Below are positions 19,701-26,002 of a DNA stretch of 64,000 nt, piece by piece. Within the stretch, counting starts at the first letter, position 1. Each line of letters starts with the position of its first letter. The stretch is taken from NCBI GenBank assembly GCA_944393565.1, contig CALYAM010000002.1, positions 62,001 to 126,000 of the forward strand. Reading direction: 5' to 3'. Under the pieces are notes generated by a model. That model saw nothing but the letters and a program-made list of their open reading frames with translations, did no database searches and had not been told where the DNA came from. This DNA is from an uncultured Clostridia bacterium. GTDB taxonomy: Bacteria > Bacillota > Clostridia > TANB77 > CAG-508. The position numbers were made by a program, and so were the translations under genes.

Positions 19701-21895
19701 CCACATCTTAAATAATTTCCCTCTAGCAAGTCATGGCTTAAAACAGTATTTTCTGGAATTTGTTCTGTAATAATTTTTGAGAAAATATTTAAATTATAAA
19801 TTCCCTTTCCCGTAAAAATTCCCTCGTCAAAATTGTCTTGATACACATCTGATACAGCATTTGTATATAAATCTGTTCCTCCTGTTAATGCAAATATTTT
19901 ACTAAATGTAGATGCTGAGTTTGCTTGCAAGTTCACACCAATTCTGGGTTGCATTAATGCGTGACCATTTACAACTTTATTTTCTGAAATAATTGGTTTA
20001 TTTAAAATATGATCCATAGCACCAACTAATTCAAATGCAGTATCAAGTACCAAATTTGTATCTGCATCTAAAGTTATAATGTATTTTATTTTAGGCATAA
20101 ATTGCCTATATGATATAATTGAATTATACTTAAAGTCATTTTTTTCGTAATTTAGCAAGAATTCATTAAACTGTATTAAAAGCCCTCTTTTTCGCTCCCA
20201 CCCTAGAAAACATGATTCACTTCGATTCCAAGTCCTTTTTCTATATAAAAAATGAAATTTAGGGAATCCGTCATTGTTTTTATATTTGTTGTTTAATTTT
20301 TTTATTTCCTCTTCCCCTGCCATAATTATTTGGCTATCAAAACTTTCATTTTCACTCATTCCAGAGCTAACATCTCCAAGCAGTGCAAAATAAAGGTTTT
20401 CACTCTTATTAGCCCATGAATAAACCTCTAAGTTCCTCATTAACTGTTTTACTTTTTCCTTATTATTTAATATGGTTGGAATTACAACAAATGTTGCTGA
20501 TTCTTTTGGAATTCCATTACTATAATCCATTTTAGGAATTCTTTTAGGTTTTACAAATTTTCCAAGTATATAGCAAAGTATTTGTGAAACAATTTCTGTT
20601 AACGGAAAAAATATTGCTACTGATATAAAAAAAGAATGTAAAAAATTCATACTACTACAATAGAAAAATGCAAAAAAAGCAAAGCAAAGATAAAGAGGTA
20701 GCAAAATATTAACACAAATGTATGCCTTAGATTTATTCTCCTTTGAAAAACGTTTTTCCTTAATTTCTAGCTTTCTGTATAATAAATTTGGTTTTTCAAA
20801 TAGATAATAACCAATATGTTTTTGTTTTTCTTCCTTACCAGTCTTTGCAAGCTCTAAAAGAATTTTAGCTATATATATTTCAGAAATTTTTGTTTTTCTT
20901 GATATTTCTTGAATTTTATTTTGATAATCACTTTTAGTTTTATAATCCATATATTCGTATATTCCGGCTGGGTCTTGTCTTAATAGTTCATCTGTGCCCC
21001 CTATTTCTTTTGTTATTTCAGAAAAATCCATTCTAGAAATTTCTTTTAGACTAGTAATTAAATTTCCCATACTTACCTTATTTACTGCAAGCGAAAAATG
21101 AACTTGCTTTATTACATCTGCTACATTTGTGCCCATTTTATTGACTTGATCTTCTAATATTTGTAAATATGAAGCTCCTCTTTTACCATAACTTTTTAAT
21201 TTATATGATAGATACTCAATAAATGCATAATTAATCCTTTCCCCTTCATGTTTTACTCTTTTTACTGGTTCATTAAAGATCTGATTTTGTTTTTCTTTTT
21301 TATCTATTAATCTTTCTATAATACTTTCGGCTTTATATTTTTGTATTTGCGAATTGTATATTTTTTCACATAATTCACGTATGTTATGAATAATTACAAT
21401 TTGCAATAAAACTGGAAAATTCCAAATTTCTTCCATAGTTAAGTTATTTTTACTTTGATATGCATTTAATAGTATCTTCAATGTTTCTTCTTTTATTTCT
21501 CCATCTGTGTACGCCACAATTTCAGATGCAAGGACATAACTTCTAGCAAATCCTTTGTATATTCCATTACCCAGTCCCACTAAATTTTTATACTTTCTTT
21601 TAGTTAATTCTTTTTCAATTGATTTTACTGCTTCTTCTAAAATATAAAAATTATCTAATAACCACTCTCCTGCTGGGTCAACAGTTATTTTTAAGTTTGC
21701 ATGATTATTTAATAATTGATATGTCTCATAAATAAATTTATAATTTTCCTTAAGGTTTGGAATAGGCCATGTGCTTTCATCCGAATTTGGAATTGTAATA
21801 TGCTCTGTTCCTAGCTTTTCAAGGTATTGGCATAGTCTGCTTTTATCTAAAATGGCACCTTTAAGTGTTAGCATTTTATATTTATTTGTCTTCAT
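13772..21895 (-). CDS. Cyclic beta-1,2-glucan synthase-like giant enzyme (GT84 plus GH94)
   Basis: The 2707-residue protein matches the NdvB/Cgs architecture. An N-terminal membrane region contains a processive glycosyltransferase, with helices near 390-445 and 790-1010, a DADTN metal motif near 607 and RWIRGDW near 757. A glycoamylase-like middle region follows, and then a GH94 phosphorylase-type C-terminus: HWWHDETNRG near 2295, GSGDWNDG near 2385 with the predicted catalytic Asp, and GGQYTHGAIW near 2546. In characterised homologues the protein primes, extends and cyclises beta-1,2-glucan from UDP-glucose. It is intact over 8.1 kb, with no in-frame CGG. AAGGAG precedes the start. No glucan exporter lies next to it. 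Family assignment is firm; the exact product is inferred. Confidence 0.88.
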   Translation of the reverse strand: MKTNKYKMLTLKGAILDKSRLCQYLEKLGTEHITIPNSDESTWPIPNLKENYKFIYETYQLLNNHANLKITVDPAGEWLLDNFYILEEAVKSIEKELTKRKYKNLVGLGNGIYKGFARSYVLASEIVAYTDGEIKEETLKILLNAYQSKNNLTMEEIWNFPVLLQIVIIHNIRELCEKIYNSQIQKYKAESIIERLIDKKEKQNQIFNEPVKRVKHEGERINYAFIEYLSYKLKSYGKRGASYLQILEDQVNKMGTNVADVIKQVHFSLAVNKVSMGNLITSLKEISRMDFSEITKEIGGTDELLRQDPAGIYEYMDYKTKSDYQNKIQEISRKTKISEIYIAKILLELAKTGKEEKQKHIGYYLFEKPNLLYRKLEIKEKRFSKENKSKAYICVNILLPLYLCFAFFAFFYCSSMNFLHSFFISVAIFFPLTEIVSQILCYILGKFVKPKRIPKMDYSNGIPKESATFVVIPTILNNKEKVKQLMRNLEVYSWANKSENLYFALLGDVSSGMSENESFDSQIIMAGEEEIKKLNNKYKNNDGFPKFHFLYRKRTWNRSESCFLGWERKRGLLIQFNEFLLNYEKNDFKYNSIISYRQFMPKIKYIITLDADTNLVLDTAFELVGAMDHILNKPIISENKVVNGHALMQPRIGVNLQANSASTFSKIFALTGGTDLYTNAVSDVYQDNFDEGIFTGKGIYNLNIFSKIITEQIPENTVLSHDLLEGNYLRCGLISDVMLLDGFPSKYNSYMTRLKRWIRGDWQIIKWVMPKVKNKNGIYVINPLNILSKFKIIDNMRRSIVPISLLLLLFLGISIPSPYNISAMLVAVIGLAITTLIAFADKIVFKKEIENGFVNASKNFLWKVSGVTGSLIQSLLEIAFLPYKAYISICAIIKTIYRVFISKKNLLEWLTAEEAEKQAKTNCSSYYKQMWINVLSGILIFMLAMQNGDINRSIIGIVIAIFWFLGPYIAYVISRPLTVNKNQLSKIDEQEKQYLLEIAKRTWKYFSCYMNSENNYLPPDNYEENRKDKIAMRTSPTNIGLGLLSIISAIDFTFISLSEGIELIKKCVNTIENLPKWNGHLYNWYNTKTLEPLSPKYISTVDSGNFICYLYVLKQFLESKKSSEENETIKCVAPKIDKLIYSADFSKLYDIKKRLFSIGYHLEDGKLTDSYYDLLASEARQTSLVAIAKKDIPAKHWNSLSRTLTVFHKYKGLISWSGTAFEYLMPNMIIPNYPGSLLEESCKFMVLCQKEYCKKLGLPWGISEAAFSVKDFQGNYQYKAFGIPWLGLKRGLADDRVVSSYGSIMALPDFPRDVIDNLQILDKEKMLDKYGLYESIDYTPTRQKIGTKKEIVKTYMAHHQGLILLALNNFFNNNIMVKRFMKNPEIESVDILLQERMPKFAILTKEKKEKIDKIRMENFETYSQRIYTKQDEFFKQINVISNNGYTINMDENGRGFSKYNGVLINKFKEGLDKEQGIFFFIKNIKTKRIWSQARLPFLNKPDKYKITFLPDSNIINRIDGNIESKTQITIAPEEAVEIRRMSLKNIGNSEDVLEISSFLEPVLSFPEQDYAHPAFNNLFLSFEWEEDLKALIVKRKKRGINEQEIYMGVCLYSEKEGIVDIEYEIDEEDFMGRGNCNIPEKIQKSTPFSNTIKLVPEGVAAMRKTIKLLPQDEVQITLLIATDKNKDKVINMLKQYQNSEKIEQTFKLARAKTQAENRYLKISQEDTELYQKILGYLLIQNPLKTLYVLDLPKTIYPQRELWSMGISGDIPILLIRIKEPNDSYVVEQILKAKEFFLLKMCDVDIVILNEERNVYEQYVKEKIESSILERHLSYLIGQKNGIFILNTNELEKKQINGLIFHSNLIFDACKGKLKEQLEEQEENYIDSRKQIGFEQALVSAPSNKGQITLDTENLKYYNEYGGFSKDGLEYIIKTTPESPLPTTWAHVIANENFGTIVTEQLGGFTWNQNSRLNRMTSWNNIPYLDIPSEILYIKEKQTGKVWSNSSFISKNEGDFKATYGFGYAVYTNLCNDFLCETRVFVPKEDRTKITLIKLKNKRADRRTLKLIYYIKPVLGEDEQKTRGFLDLSKKNNYLTMKNLANEDFNWILYLGSSEKIKSYTGDKQRFIGNGNIFHPDGIDKVALDGENSLGKLGCIAFEVEIELDGFETKEVCIYMGQEQTENRIQEVVNKYNSIENCYQELSTIKKFWYEKINHIQVKTPAESMNLMLNGWLVYQTIACRLWARSGYYQSGGAYGFRDQLQDTLGLRLIEPELMKMQILRACKHQFIEGDVEHWWHDETNRGIRTKFSDDLLWLPYTVAKYCNTTGDFEILEEDVEYLKGDLLSEGTDEKYDIFLGSGVKENVYMHCIRALTKGICLGENGLPKIGSGDWNDGFNTVGNLGRGESVWLGFFLYKVLDEFIPICERRGEVEKVLYYKQINEHLKKTLNTKGWDGRWFRRAFTDNGEILGSIENEECKIDSISQSWAVLSDAGDNDKKYIAMESLENYLIDKTNGVIKLLTPPFEKSSIEPGYIKSYLPGVRENGGQYTHGAIWAIMAQTRLGLGEKATEYFRMINPIEHSRTKDEAKKYKVEPYVVTGDVYGEENLAGRGGWTWYTGSSSWLYQAGLESILGLNVENGKLKVMPNISPNWKEYGIRYKYKNSIYYIKVKNQNGKTSGIKKMLLNGNEIIDKVINLDGNGGNYEVEIEM

Positions 21896-21966
21896 GTTTT
21901 TTCTCCTTGTATTGTTATTTATTTCTAGTTTCTCTTTAATTAGCTCATTTTATACATTTCCTGCTT

Positions 21967-21995
21967 TTGACTTTTTACAAATTTTATGATATAAT
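21967..21995 (+). promoter_or_regulatory. Near-consensus promoter of the 58-residue gene
   Basis: TTGACT (21967-21972) and a perfect TATAAT (21990-21995) are spaced by 17 bases. This is one of the strongest promoters in the window. Confidence 0.8.
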
Positions 21996-22045
21996 ATATG
22001 TGAATTTGAAAATTTTACCTTAATCAAAAGAAAGGAAGTGAGCAT

Positions 22046-22222
22046 ATGGCAGAAAACAAAAATAGAAACATCAAAAAATCTCAAGAATTTAGAAATAGTA
22101 ATAAATTACCTAGTAATAGGTTACCAATTCATCCAAGATTATTTATGCCTAAAAATACAAGTTTTTTTGATAAAAATAAAAACAAAGCTGAGGAAATTTA
22201 CTCAAGAAACATAAGAGATTAA
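22046..22222 (+). CDS. Small basic protein of 58 residues, function unknown
   Basis: A short gene with full expression signals: a near-consensus promoter, AAAGGAAG ahead of the ATG at 22046, and a terminator that begins at its stop codon. The product starts MAENKNRN, is rich in Asn, Lys and Arg, contains a proline-containing central stretch (LPSNRLPIHPRLFMP) and has no membrane helix. I do not recognise a family. It is not an obvious small acid-soluble spore protein, because it lacks that family's motifs and acidity. Confidence 0.75.
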   Translation: MAENKNRNIKKSQEFRNSNKLPSNRLPIHPRLFMPKNTSFFDKNKNKAEEIYSRNIRD

Positions 22223-22250
22223 AAAAAGACTACTTTTTGTAGTCTTTTTT
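22222..22250. terminator. Bidirectional terminator, small gene / cwlD
   Basis: A 12-bp stem (22222-22233 with 22239-22250), a 5-base loop and A/T tracts on both sides. It overlaps the stop codon of the 58-residue gene and abuts the cwlD stop. Confidence 0.88.
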
Positions 22251-22964
22251 AATTCATAAAATAATCCATAATTCCAACATATATTCCCCATGCTAATCTA
22301 TTTTGATATTCATCTGTTGCAAGCAATTTTGCTTCTTCGCTATTAGAAAGGAATCCACATTCTACAATTGAATTTGGAATTTTTACATTATTTACTATAT
22401 ACTTATTTTCTATTTTTAACGGCTCTCGTTTGCTTTCTTTTTGTATTGATTCATTTAGACCTTGTTGTAATGTAGAAGCTAATCTTTTGCTATTGTCGTC
22501 ATTTTTTCTGTAAAATGTTTGCCATCCCCAATATTTTGTTTGTGATATTTTGTTTAAATGAATTGAAACAAAAATATCTGCTTGTGATGTATTTGCAATT
22601 TCTACTCTATTTTTCATATCATCGATTTTCATTTTTCTTATTGTATCACTATCATCTGAATAAATGCCATTCTCATCTGAACGGGTAAGTAAAACTATAC
22701 ACCCACTTTGTTCTAGTAATAATTGCACTTTTTTTACAATTTTCAAATTAATACTACTTTCACTTATATTATTTTCTCCGTGTAGCGCCGCTTATCTGGC
22801 AATCCATGACCTGCATCTAATATTACAACTTTTCCTGATACAGGAAGTGCTACTGTCTGAGTTGCTTTTGGGTCATTTGCAACAACCGAATAAATACATG
22901 CAAATAGTGCTAAAATAATTAAATTTGCAGTTATAATCAATCTTTTTTTTCTTAATATTATCAC
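22249..22964 (-). CDS. cwlD: CwlD-type N-acetylmuramoyl-L-alanine amidase, two +1 shifts at CGG codons
   Basis: An Amidase_3 zinc enzyme that cuts the lactyl-peptide bond; CwlD makes muramic lactam in spore cortex. The gene is split over three frames. Frame one runs from the GTG at 22964 (after GGGGG) through a membrane anchor and the zinc ligand in DAGHG (His53) to a CGG at 22788-22790. A +1 step there leads to a second CGG at 22778-22780, and another +1 step leads to the frame ending at 22249. Joined, the product is 237 residues of normal length. It has Glu68 in the predicted second ligand position, His135 (SIHLN) and catalytic Glu201 (SIVECGFLSN). Without the shifts the protein stops about 6 codons after the first CGG. 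It follows the GGDEF gene closely. Confidence 0.85.
22777..22790 (-). other. Double +1 recoding site at in-frame CGG codons in cwlD
   Basis: On the coding strand, GAT AAG is followed by CGGC (22790-22787), then GCT ACA, then CGGA (22780-22777), then GAA AAT. Skipping one C at each CGG, or reading each CGGN as one unit, restores an uninterrupted DKGATGENN-like segment. That length matches the spacing between zinc-ligand regions of the family. The second CGG is in frame only after the first shift has occurred. No slippery heptamer and no common upstream codon is present. Confidence 0.8.
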
Positions 22965-23011
22965 TAGCTTTCCCCCTTTTTTATTTATATGCCTGCGGGA
23001 AAGCTTTATTC

Positions 23012-23935
23012 TCATTTTCTTCTGTCTATTGCATAACTACTGCCCATAATCGTTTTTGCTATGTGCTTTATTTGAGCTCCAACTTCTCCTATCTCTAATA
23101 TATTATGAAATCTTTTGGCTTCAACAACTACAACTCCAATTGAAATTGAGGTAAGTGGAAACTGCTCAATAATGTTTCTTCTGTTTGCGACTTCTAAATA
23201 GCCTCTTTCCAAATCTGTCTGGGTAAAATAGTTTCCTACTTTTGCATCAAATTCTGCTATAATGTCTTGGCAAATTTCTTCATAATTGCCACATCCAACA
23301 ATGGCAATAAAATCATCTCCACCAATGTGTCCAACAAATGAATCAACTATGCAGCTTCCATGTACATGCTTTAAAATAGTTTTTGCAGTAAATTTTATAA
23401 TCTCATCACCTTTTAAAAATCCATATATATCGTTATATGCCTTAAAATTATCTAGATCTAAATATAAAACTGCGAAATCTTCCCTTCGCGATAATCGTTT
23501 TTTTAGTTCTGCATGTATTTGTACATTTCCTGGAAGTCCAGTTAATGGACTTACCCTTCTGTTTGTGTTAATTAATCTTATTACATTTTTAACTGTATAG
23601 TAAAAATATTCTTTATCAACTGGGGATATTATATAATATTCAATAGCACACTCTAATATTTTTAGTCTATGCTCCTTGTCTCTATTTGATGAAACAACAA
23701 TAATTGGTGTAATGTTGTTATCTTCATCATTTCTAATTTGTTTGCATAACTCTAATATAGGTACCTTTATTGAGTCTTCATTAATAATAAATAGCTCTGG
23801 TATATTTCTTAAAGCCTCTTCTATCTGGTTAGTTGTTACTCTTTTAATTTTGTATTCTTTTTCATTTGTGAACATTTCTTTTGCACACTCTGTTACATTG
23901 CTGTCATCGTCTATAATAAATATCTCATGTTCCAT
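23012..23935 (-). CDS. GGDEF protein with degenerate receiver domain
   Basis: The 307-residue protein has an N-terminal receiver-like domain (about 1-120) and a C-terminal GGDEF domain whose active-site motif is GGDDF (205-209), an accepted active variant of diguanylate cyclases. In the receiver, D9-D11 are kept, but the phospho-acceptor position appears to be Asn52 (LFIINED). The usual Thr/Ser-Lys-Pro switch is replaced by ISPVD. It therefore may not be phosphorylated. No RxxD inhibitory site is seen five residues before GGDDF. AAGGAG precedes the ATG. It lies 19 bases after the CmpB-like gene and 47 bases before cwlD, so the three are probably co-transcribed. Confidence 0.85.
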   Translation of the reverse strand: MEHEIFIIDDDSNVTECAKEMFTNEKEYKIKRVTTNQIEEALRNIPELFIINEDSIKVPILELCKQIRNDEDNNITPIIVVSSNRDKEHRLKILECAIEYYIISPVDKEYFYYTVKNVIRLINTNRRVSPLTGLPGNVQIHAELKKRLSRREDFAVLYLDLDNFKAYNDIYGFLKGDEIIKFTAKTILKHVHGSCIVDSFVGHIGGDDFIAIVGCGNYEEICQDIIAEFDAKVGNYFTQTDLERGYLEVANRRNIIEQFPLTSISIGVVVVEAKRFHNILEIGEVGAQIKHIAKTIMGSSYAIDRRK

Positions 23936-23954
23936 TTTTATCTCCTTTTTTAAG

Positions 23955-24725
23955 CTATTTTTTATCTATCTTTTTTGATTTTTTTGTTAAAAACTCATTT
24001 ATTTTTTCTGATGTCATACTTGGAAATGCTCTTCTTAATCTTTGAGTTTGTTTCTCTAAAATCTCTTTTAACTCTATTTGAGTTTGTTTCAATTCGTCAA
24101 TAACATTTCTTAGTGTTTCTATATTTTTTGCTTTTGCTGGTATGTTTTTTAATTCTTCCAATTTTTCTTTTATATTAGCAGTAATTTCACTTAGTTTCGT
24201 AAGTTTTATGTTAATATTTTTTATTCTAATTGATGTTAAGCAAAAATCCATAATCATATATATGCCTATTATTAATGTAACCCAATTAATTGTCTCTACT
24301 GATATTTTTGAAATAAAAAAACATGTAATTGGGTAAATCAATTCTATAAATGCTACACCTAAAAATCCCCATGTGAGTGAGTTAACAAGGCAAATCCTTC
24401 CTTTTATGTGAAACTTATAATAAGAATAGTCCCAATATTTTGTATGGAATATTTTTTCCAATAGCCATCCTGCAAAATATTCCCATAAGGTAAATATAAT
24501 AAAGCTTATAAAAAAAGTTGCTATATAGTGTCCTTTGTATGAATTAAGCATAATGATCATAATTAATGCTCCAACTCCATATATAGGGCAAAAAGGACCA
24601 AATAAAAAACCACTATTTACAAATTTTTTTTGTGCTATTGTTTTTGTAATACTTTCTAATATCCACCCTAGAAAGGAATAAATAAAAAAAAATGTAATTA
24701 AATATATAATATCTTGCAAATCCAT
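23955..24725 (-). CDS. CmpB-family (PF06541-like) membrane protein
   Basis: The 256-residue protein has about five membrane helices in the first 165 residues, then a long Lys/Glu-rich coiled-coil-like tail (about 170-256). The segments FLGWILES and FLFGPFCPIYGVG are typical of the family annotated as putative ABC transporter permease CmpB. That name is historical; no ATPase partner lies nearby and no transport role is shown. GGAAGG precedes the start. The cytoplasmic tail could scaffold partners such as the neighbouring GGDEF protein, which is only an inference. Confidence 0.75.
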   Translation of the reverse strand: MDLQDIIYLITFFFIYSFLGWILESITKTIAQKKFVNSGFLFGPFCPIYGVGALIMIIMLNSYKGHYIATFFISFIIFTLWEYFAGWLLEKIFHTKYWDYSYYKFHIKGRICLVNSLTWGFLGVAFIELIYPITCFFISKISVETINWVTLIIGIYMIMDFCLTSIRIKNINIKLTKLSEITANIKEKLEELKNIPAKAKNIETLRNVIDELKQTQIELKEILEKQTQRLRRAFPSMTSEKINEFLTKKSKKIDKK

Positions 24726-24791
24726 AGTTTTTCCTTCCTACAATTAGATAAGCAGAAAGCAATTATGCTTCTGCTTAACTACTTTTTTCTT

Positions 24792-25724
24792 TTATGGTGT
24801 ATATACACATTTACCATGGAATTTAACAGCTTCAATTCCAGCTTTGTTCCATGCTTCTATTATAATTTCAGACTCGCCAGGTTCTAACTTTTGTACATGC
24901 GTCCATTCTTTTCTATCATCAGTTGAGCTAACCCATCTATATTTTTTACCATTTATACTATATTCTACATAATCCAAACCTTCTTCATCCGTTACAGTAA
25001 TAGTTAAATTTTCACCAAATTGACGTGGCGTTGCTATTACAGGTCTTGAATAAGCTTGACAATGTTGTATTTTTGTTTCTGTGTTATTATTACTATCTAC
25101 TGCAATAATTGTTAAATCATTGTCACCACGAATAACTGGTATCAGGGTTTCTATAATGGTTTTACTTTCATCTGTTGCATCTACTCTTACTTCTTCTTCA
25201 TTATTCCAGCGATATGTTATATAAGAAATTTCCGTTTCATCTGTTGCTGTTATTTTTATCATATTTTCTTCTCTGCTAATGGCAATACTTGGTTTTAATA
25301 TATCTATACCTCCAGGATTGTATAAATAAGTATTAGTATAGGTTTCTTGTATGCCTATTGAATCAGTTACAGTTAGGTGCAGTACATTTTCTCCTATTGG
25401 CATTTCTATCAATTGCTCTATGGAATCATTATTTCTTCCATTTATTGTTATCTCTTCTCCATCGTTCCAATTGTATTTAATATTATTTATTGCCTTATCA
25501 TGCGTCACATATATTCTAACATATTTATCTTGCACTACACTTGCCGTTATAACTGGTTTTTCTGTACTTATTAGAACCTCTTTAGAATTTTCTTCTACTA
25601 TTCCAAATATTCCCTCTCCTAATAGCAATATTCCAAAAATAATTAGTGCTATGCTAAAAAACAAAATTATTTTTTTTATATCTGTTGGCTTTGATTGAGT
25701 GTCTTCATATAAAATCTGGTTCAT
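24792..25724 (-). CDS. Membrane-anchored protein with three immunoglobulin-like repeats, function unknown
   Basis: The 310-residue protein has a short cytoplasmic tail, one membrane helix (about 18-42), then three extracellular beta-rich repeats of about 85 residues. These begin with KPVITAS, KPSIAIS and RPVIATP and share a pattern ending in YNWNDGEE, YRWNNEEE or YSINGKKY. No enzymatic motif is visible. GAGAGG precedes the ATG, and a good promoter lies upstream. A 66-base gap with an imperfect hairpin (about 24748-24779) separates it from the CmpB-like gene, so partial read-through into that unit is possible. Confidence 0.75.
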   Translation of the reverse strand: MNQILYEDTQSKPTDIKKIILFFSIALIIFGILLLGEGIFGIVEENSKEVLISTEKPVITASVVQDKYVRIYVTHDKAINNIKYNWNDGEEITINGRNNDSIEQLIEMPIGENVLHLTVTDSIGIQETYTNTYLYNPGGIDILKPSIAISREENMIKITATDETEISYITYRWNNEEEVRVDATDESKTIIETLIPVIRGDNDLTIIAVDSNNNTETKIQHCQAYSRPVIATPRQFGENLTITVTDEEGLDYVEYSINGKKYRWVSSTDDRKEWTHVQKLEPGESEIIIEAWNKAGIEAVKFHGKCVYTP

Positions 25725-25754
25725 AAGTTACCTCTCTTTTACTATTTATTTTGA

Positions 25755-25783
25755 ATTATAACATATAGTATTTTTAATGTAAA
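25755..25783 (-). promoter_or_regulatory. Promoter of the anchored repeat protein
   Basis: TTTACA (25778-25783) and TATAAT (25755-25760) are spaced by 17 bases on the minus strand. Apart from this promoter and the terminator at 25951, I see nothing in the 278-base gap 25725-26002. Confidence 0.65.
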
Positions 25784-25950
25784 TAAATTACACAAATAAA
25801 TTAATTTTCCTTGCTTAATATATGATTTTTGCAAGTGCCTAATCTCTTAAACAACAGCAAATAGCATGTCACTCAACCGCAAAAACATCATAATTTCATT
25901 ATATAGTAAGACCTATTTTTTTATATTAAAATGTAAATTTCCATTAATAG

Positions 25951-25986
25951 TAAAAACCAGTAGAAATATCCATCTACTGGTTTTTA
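25951..25986 (-). terminator. Terminator of the thioester adhesin gene
   Basis: A 14-bp stem (25951-25964 with 25973-25986) has an 8-base loop and ends in a U-tract on the minus strand. It lies just downstream of the adhesin stop codon. Confidence 0.85.
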
Positions 25987-26002
25987 TTGTTAAATTTCTT
26001 TA

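Noticed and set aside
22764-22790. Classic -1 slippery heptamer or +1 slippery run at the junctions
   Set aside because: No X-XXY-YYZ pattern in the right phase and no shared codon before the CGG. Only the CGG itself is common.
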